DNA from: Alphaproteobacteria bacterium
GTDB lineage: Bacteria; Pseudomonadota; Alphaproteobacteria; Caulobacterales; Caulobacteraceae
Assembly: GCA_003241825.1 (NCBI GenBank)
Contig: QBLX01000001.1
Location: 1 to 40,138 of the forward strand
DNA: 40,138 nt
Direction: 5' to 3'
Positions 36,217 to 40,138 of the stretch are shown piece after piece (the stretch's first letter is position 1; each line of letters opens with the position of its first letter). The notes under the pieces were generated by a model. It ran no database searches, was not told where the DNA came from, and saw nothing but the letters and a program-made list of their open reading frames with translations. The position numbers and the translations under genes are program-made.

Positions 36217-37241
36217 CAGTGGTATCCATGGGTGCCCACCTTCCCGCGGAAGACCCAGTAGGCCCAGGCGGTATAGGCGAGGATGACGGGAATGATGATG
36301 ACTGTTCCGACCAGCATGAATATCTGGCTCGATGCCGGAGCCGCGGCCTCCCAGATCGTGATCTGGTCCGGTACGATGTAAGGAAAGATGCTGATCCCCA
36401 GACCTGCAAACCCGAGCAGGAACAGACCCAGGGCGATGGCAAACGGAAGACGCTCAGACCCGGCCTTCAGGCTATGGAAATAGAAGAAGCTGGCGACGAC
36501 GACGAGGATCGGGACCTGAGCAGTCAGGAAGATTCCCGGCATCTCGAACCAGCGCTGCCAATAGGCATAGTCGAGAAAGGGAGTGGCAGCGGAGACGGCA
36601 GCCATGCCGACCAGGGTCGCAACACCAAGGATGCGCGCGAGGCGAAAGGCATGTCTCTGGGCTGTGCCCTCGACCTTCCAGATCAGCCACGTCGCACCAA
36701 GCAGCGCATAGCCCGCAACGACGCCAATTCCAGTCAGCAGACTGAAGGGCGTCAACCAGTCGAGCCAATTTCCTGCATAGGCCCAGCCACCGGCCTGAAC
36801 ACTCTCGACCACCGTAATCCCTTGAAGGATCGCCCCCAGGATCATGCCCTGAGCCATGGCGGAAACTACAGACCCGAGCGTGAAGGCCACGTCCCAGAGC
36901 GCCCTGTGGCGCGGGTCACGCCAGCGGAATTCGAAGGCGACCCCACGAAACACCAATCCGAGCAGCATCGCGATCATCAGCGGATAGGTCGCAGGAAGTA
37001 TGATTCCGTAGGCCAGCGGAAACGCTGCGAACAGACCTCCGCCCCCCAGCACCAGCCAGGTCTCGTTGCCGTCCCAGACCGGAGCGATCGAGTTCATCGC
37101 CTGGTCCCTTTCTTCGCCAACGGCAAAGAAGGGAAACAGGATGCCGATCCCGAGATCGAAGCCGTCCATCACCACATAGGCAAAGACAGCAAAGGCGATG
37201 ATGAAGGCCCAGATGACCGTCAGATCGAACGCAAATGTCAT
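36216..37241 (-). CDS. cydB: Cytochrome d ubiquinol oxidase subunit II (CydB/CioB)
   Basis: AYVVMDGFDLGIGILFPF..WDGNETWLVLGGGGLFAAFPLAYG..FRGVAFEFRW signatures. Confidence 0.95.
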   Translation of the reverse strand: MTFAFDLTVIWAFIIAFAVFAYVVMDGFDLGIGILFPFFAVGEERDQAMNSIAPVWDGNETWLVLGGGGLFAAFPLAYGIILPATYPLMIAMLLGLVFRGVAFEFRWRDPRHRALWDVAFTLGSVVSAMAQGMILGAILQGITVVESVQAGGWAYAGNWLDWLTPFSLLTGIGVVAGYALLGATWLIWKVEGTAQRHAFRLARILGVATLVGMAAVSAATPFLDYAYWQRWFEMPGIFLTAQVPILVVVASFFYFHSLKAGSERLPFAIALGLFLLGFAGLGISIFPYIVPDQITIWEAAAPASSQIFMLVGTVIIIPVILAYTAWAYWVFRGKVGTHGYH

Positions 37242-37244
37242 GAC

Positions 37245-38657
37245 CTACTCCGCAGGCTGGTTTGCGCCGCTCAGGGCGGCAGCCGGTGTGATCCCAGCGG
37301 ATCGTATCGGCGTCTGCGGTGGCTCGGTTTCATGGGCTTGGGGGGTGTGCCCCATCAGCTTGAGCAGGTACCAGACCCCCGCCCCGAACACTGCAAAATA
37401 CACAACCACAAAGGCGATCAGCGACGCAGCGACCGCAGGGGCGGCGAGCGGGGAATGCGACTGTCCAGTGAGAAGCTGACCATAGACCGTATAGGGCTGA
37501 CGCCCGACCTCGGTAGTAATCCAGCCAGCAATGACAGCCACGAACCCGGTCGGCCCCATCAGAATCGCAAGCCGGTGCAGCAGCGGCCAGTCGTAGAGTG
37601 ACCGGCGCGCACGAGCGATCAGGCTGAGCAGCCCCAACCCCAGCATTGCGAAACCGAGGCCAACCATCACGCGGAACGACCAGAAGACGATGGCTACAGG
37701 AGGTTCGCGGTCGTCAGGAATCGTGTCGAGCCCGGCCAGCGGCGCGTTAGGGTCATGCTTCAGGATTAGGGACGAGGCCTTGGGGATCTCTATCGCATAG
37801 TCGACGCGCTTTTCGGCGCTGTTGGGGATGCCGAACAGGATCAGAGGCGCGCCGTCGGGGTGGCTTTCGTAATGGCCTTCCATGGCCATGACCTTGGCGG
37901 GCTGATGCTCAAGTGTATTGAGGCCGTGCAGGTCTCCAGCAAAAATCTGGATAGGTGCCACGATCGCAGCCATCCACATGGCCATCGAGAACATCTTGCG
38001 CGCATAGGGGTTGGTCCGGTCCTTGAGCAAGTGCCAGGCACCTACGGCCCCGACGACCAGCGATGTCGTCAGATACGATGCGATCAGGGTGTGCAGTAGT
38101 CGGTAAGGGAAGCTGGGATTGAAGATGATATCCAGCCAGGATCCGGCTGGAACGAACTGGCCCGCCGCGTTGATGTCGAAGCCGGTGGGCGTCTGCATCC
38201 AGCTGTTCACGCTCAGGATCCAGGTGGCCGAGATGAAGGTGCCCAGGGCAACCATACAGGTGGCCACGAAATGCAGCTTCCTGCCGACCTTGCTCATCCC
38301 GAACAGCATCACGCCGAGGAATCCGGCCTCAAGGAAGAAGGCAGTCAGGACCTCATAGGCCATAAGCGGACCCAGCACGGGTCCGGTCTTCACCGAGAAC
38401 ACCGACCAGTTGGTCCCGAACTGATAGGACATGACGATGCCGGACACGACGCCCATGGCGAACACGACAGCAAAGACCTTCAGCCAGTATCTGAACAGGT
38501 CCAGATAGACGGGCTTTCCTGTCTTCAGCCAAAGCCCCTCAAGCACGGCGAGATAGCTGGCGAGCCCTATCGAAAAGGACGGAAAGATGAAGTGGAAGCT
38601 GACCGTGAAAGCGAACTGGATGCGCGCGAGCAGAACAGCGTCGAGATTGTCAAACAC
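37245..38657 (-). CDS. cydA: Cytochrome ubiquinol oxidase subunit I (CydA/CioA type)
   Basis: LARIQFAFTVSFHFIFPSFSIGLA; GVVSGIVMSYQFGTNWSVFS; LMAYEVLTAFFLEAGFLGVMLFG; NSWMQTPTGF; GLQPYTVYGQLLT-type GRQPYTVYGQLLTGQSHSP. Confidence 0.95.
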   Translation of the reverse strand: MFDNLDAVLLARIQFAFTVSFHFIFPSFSIGLASYLAVLEGLWLKTGKPVYLDLFRYWLKVFAVVFAMGVVSGIVMSYQFGTNWSVFSVKTGPVLGPLMAYEVLTAFFLEAGFLGVMLFGMSKVGRKLHFVATCMVALGTFISATWILSVNSWMQTPTGFDINAAGQFVPAGSWLDIIFNPSFPYRLLHTLIASYLTTSLVVGAVGAWHLLKDRTNPYARKMFSMAMWMAAIVAPIQIFAGDLHGLNTLEHQPAKVMAMEGHYESHPDGAPLILFGIPNSAEKRVDYAIEIPKASSLILKHDPNAPLAGLDTIPDDREPPVAIVFWSFRVMVGLGFAMLGLGLLSLIARARRSLYDWPLLHRLAILMGPTGFVAVIAGWITTEVGRQPYTVYGQLLTGQSHSPLAAPAVAASLIAFVVVYFAVFGAGVWYLLKLMGHTPQAHETEPPQTPIRSAGITPAAALSGANQPAE

Positions 38658-38719
38658 TAAAGGTGGCCTTGTATGCCGGCGAAGCCGACGAAAAGATTGA
38701 TGATTCAGCAGACATGAAT

Positions 38720-40138
38720 TCAGTGGCCATTGGATGGGACAGGCACAGCCAGTCGGTCGGCACGCGAGGCTTCTCCCGCGAGCTCGTCAAAGGCCTGGTG
38801 CTGGGACAGGAAAACTCGGCCCCCCAGCGCTTCCAGCAGATGGGAGCGTTGGAGCGCATCCATGACGGGGCCTTTCACCTCTGAAAGGTGAAGCTGGACG
38901 CCGGCGTCGGCCATGCGAAGGTTGATAGCCTCAAGGCTCTCCAGAGCAGAGGCATCGATGCCGTTCACCGCTGAACACATCAGAACGAGATGTTGCAGGT
39001 CGCGATGTTCCGCGACCTGTTCCAGCACGAACTCCTCCAGCCAGCGGGCATTGAGGTAGGTCAGGCTTTCGTCGATCCGGATCGTCAGGATGCGCGGGTC
39101 CGTGATCACCGCATGTCGCTTCACATTGCGGAAATGCTCCGTGTCCGGGACCCGGCCCACGATTGCCGCATGAGGCCGGGATGCCCGCCACAGGTAGAGC
39201 GCCAGGCTGAGGACCACGCCCGACACGACACCGGGCTCGACCCCGGCCAGCAGGGTCACGGCGATCGTCGTGATCAGGGCTGCGAAGTCCGGCTTCGAGA
39301 ACCGCCAGACCGTGCGGGGCGTCTTGAAGTCCACGAGGCTGAGCACGGCAACGATGATGGTCGCCGCCAGGGTGGCTATGGGCAGCGCATAGAGCAGCGG
39401 GGTCAGCAGCAGGGCTGCGACAAGGATGCCGACCGCGGTGAAGGCACCCGCTGCAGGGGTCTCGGCACCGGCATCGAAATTCACGACTGATCGTGCGAAT
39501 CCACCCGTGACAGGGTAACCGCCCGAGAAGGCGGCCGCGACATTGGCGGCACCGAGCCCGATCAGTTCCTGGTTCGGGCTGATCCGCTGGCGGCGCTTCG
39601 CTGCGAGCGTCTGGGCGACAGACACCGACTCGACGAAACCGATGACCGCGATCAGCAGGGCGGGGACCGCCAGTTGCTGCCAGAGCGCAAGATCGATCAA
39701 GGGCACGGTGAATGGGGGCAGGCTTTGAGGGATGGTCCCGACAACCTTCACCCCCTGCGCTTCGAGATCGAACAGGATCACAGCGACGGTCGAGACCGCG
39801 ATCGCCGCAATCGGTCCCGCCTTGGCAATCAGGTCTGCAGGCCGGGCAGCAAGCCCCAAGCCCGTCAAGAGCGGCTTCAGTCCCTTTCGCACCCAGAACA
39901 GAAAGGCGGCACTGGTCACGCCTATAACCAGGGTGGGAACGTTGGTGTCACCGAGGTTTGCGATGAGGGTCGTGATCAGTTCCGGCAAGGCCTCGCCGCT
40001 GGCTCCGATGCCGAGGATGGATTTCAGCTGGCTCGTGGCGATGATGATGCCGCTTGCCGTGATGAAGCCAGAGACCACGGGATGCGAGAGCAGATTACCG
40101 AGGAAGCCAAGCCTCAGCACACCCATCACGATCAGGAT
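38720..40138 (-). CDS. SulP-family anion transporter with C-terminal STAS domain (5' end beyond window)
   Basis: GLGAANVAAAFSGGYPVTGGFARSVVNFDAGAETPAAGAFTAVGI SulP signature; C-terminal STAS-like domain with VLMCSAVNGIDASALESLEAI. Frame remains open to the window edge. Confidence 0.9.
   Translation of the reverse strand: MLIVMGVLRLGFLGNLLSHPVVSGFITASGIIIATSQLKSILGIGASGEALPELITTLIANLGDTNVPTLVIGVTSAAFLFWVRKGLKPLLTGLGLAARPADLIAKAGPIAAIAVSTVAVILFDLEAQGVKVVGTIPQSLPPFTVPLIDLALWQQLAVPALLIAVIGFVESVSVAQTLAAKRRQRISPNQELIGLGAANVAAAFSGGYPVTGGFARSVVNFDAGAETPAAGAFTAVGILVAALLLTPLLYALPIATLAATIIVAVLSLVDFKTPRTVWRFSKPDFAALITTIAVTLLAGVEPGVVSGVVLSLALYLWRASRPHAAIVGRVPDTEHFRNVKRHAVITDPRILTIRIDESLTYLNARWLEEFVLEQVAEHRDLQHLVLMCSAVNGIDASALESLEAINLRMADAGVQLHLSEVKGPVMDALQRSHLLEALGGRVFLSQHQAFDELAGEASRADRLAVPVPSNGH

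Noticed and set aside
36219-37601. 460-aa plus-strand ORF opposite cydAB
   Set aside because: Antisense shadow, Asp/Arg/Gln-rich, no domain; minus-strand CydB/CydA are unambiguous.
1-40138. CRISPR arrays, transposases, integrases, rRNA, intact tRNAs
   Set aside because: None recognised on either strand by reading; no repeat-spacer periodicity or recombinase motifs seen.

Overview
The window looks like a high-GC alphaproteobacterial (Caulobacterales-like) chromosome segment. Its core, about 5.4-34.8 kb, is a plant cell-wall glycan locus with two joined parts. (i) About 5.4-23.2 kb is a pectin-type depolymerisation/uptake block: a LamG/toroid-like secreted protein, two long paralogous PL10-like pectate lyases, a DUF4861-like protein, a TonB-dependent receptor, a GH43-type enzyme, and a two-module beta-helix plus putative TIM-barrel protein. 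(ii) About 23.3-34.8 kb is an oxidative (Weimberg-type) pentose operon: LacI regulator, xylX-like, xylB-like SDR, MFS sugar transporter, alpha-ketoglutarate semialdehyde dehydrogenase, lactonase, aldose epimerase and a classical short PL10 pectate lyase, then a convergent GntR regulator and a xylD-like IlvD/Edd dehydratase. The strongest unexplained signal is a near-palindromic motif, TGACACCGGTGTCA. It shares an invariant 11-mer ACCGGTGTCAT at four places, each just upstream of a gene in the pectin block, and suggests an undescribed regulon. A second LacI-type operator, ATGTTACCGCTAACAT, precedes the xylX-like gene. The PL10 gene is translationally coupled to the xylose genes, which suggests a xylogalacturonan or other xylose/arabinose-bearing pectin as substrate. 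Flanks are ordinary: leucyl aminopeptidase, methyltransferases, a NarX/LuxR-type two-component system, CydAB-type quinol oxidase with an unlisted 37-aa DUF2474-like ORF, and a SulP transporter cut by the window end. All calls are from reading the supplied sequence and ORFs; no database searches were run.
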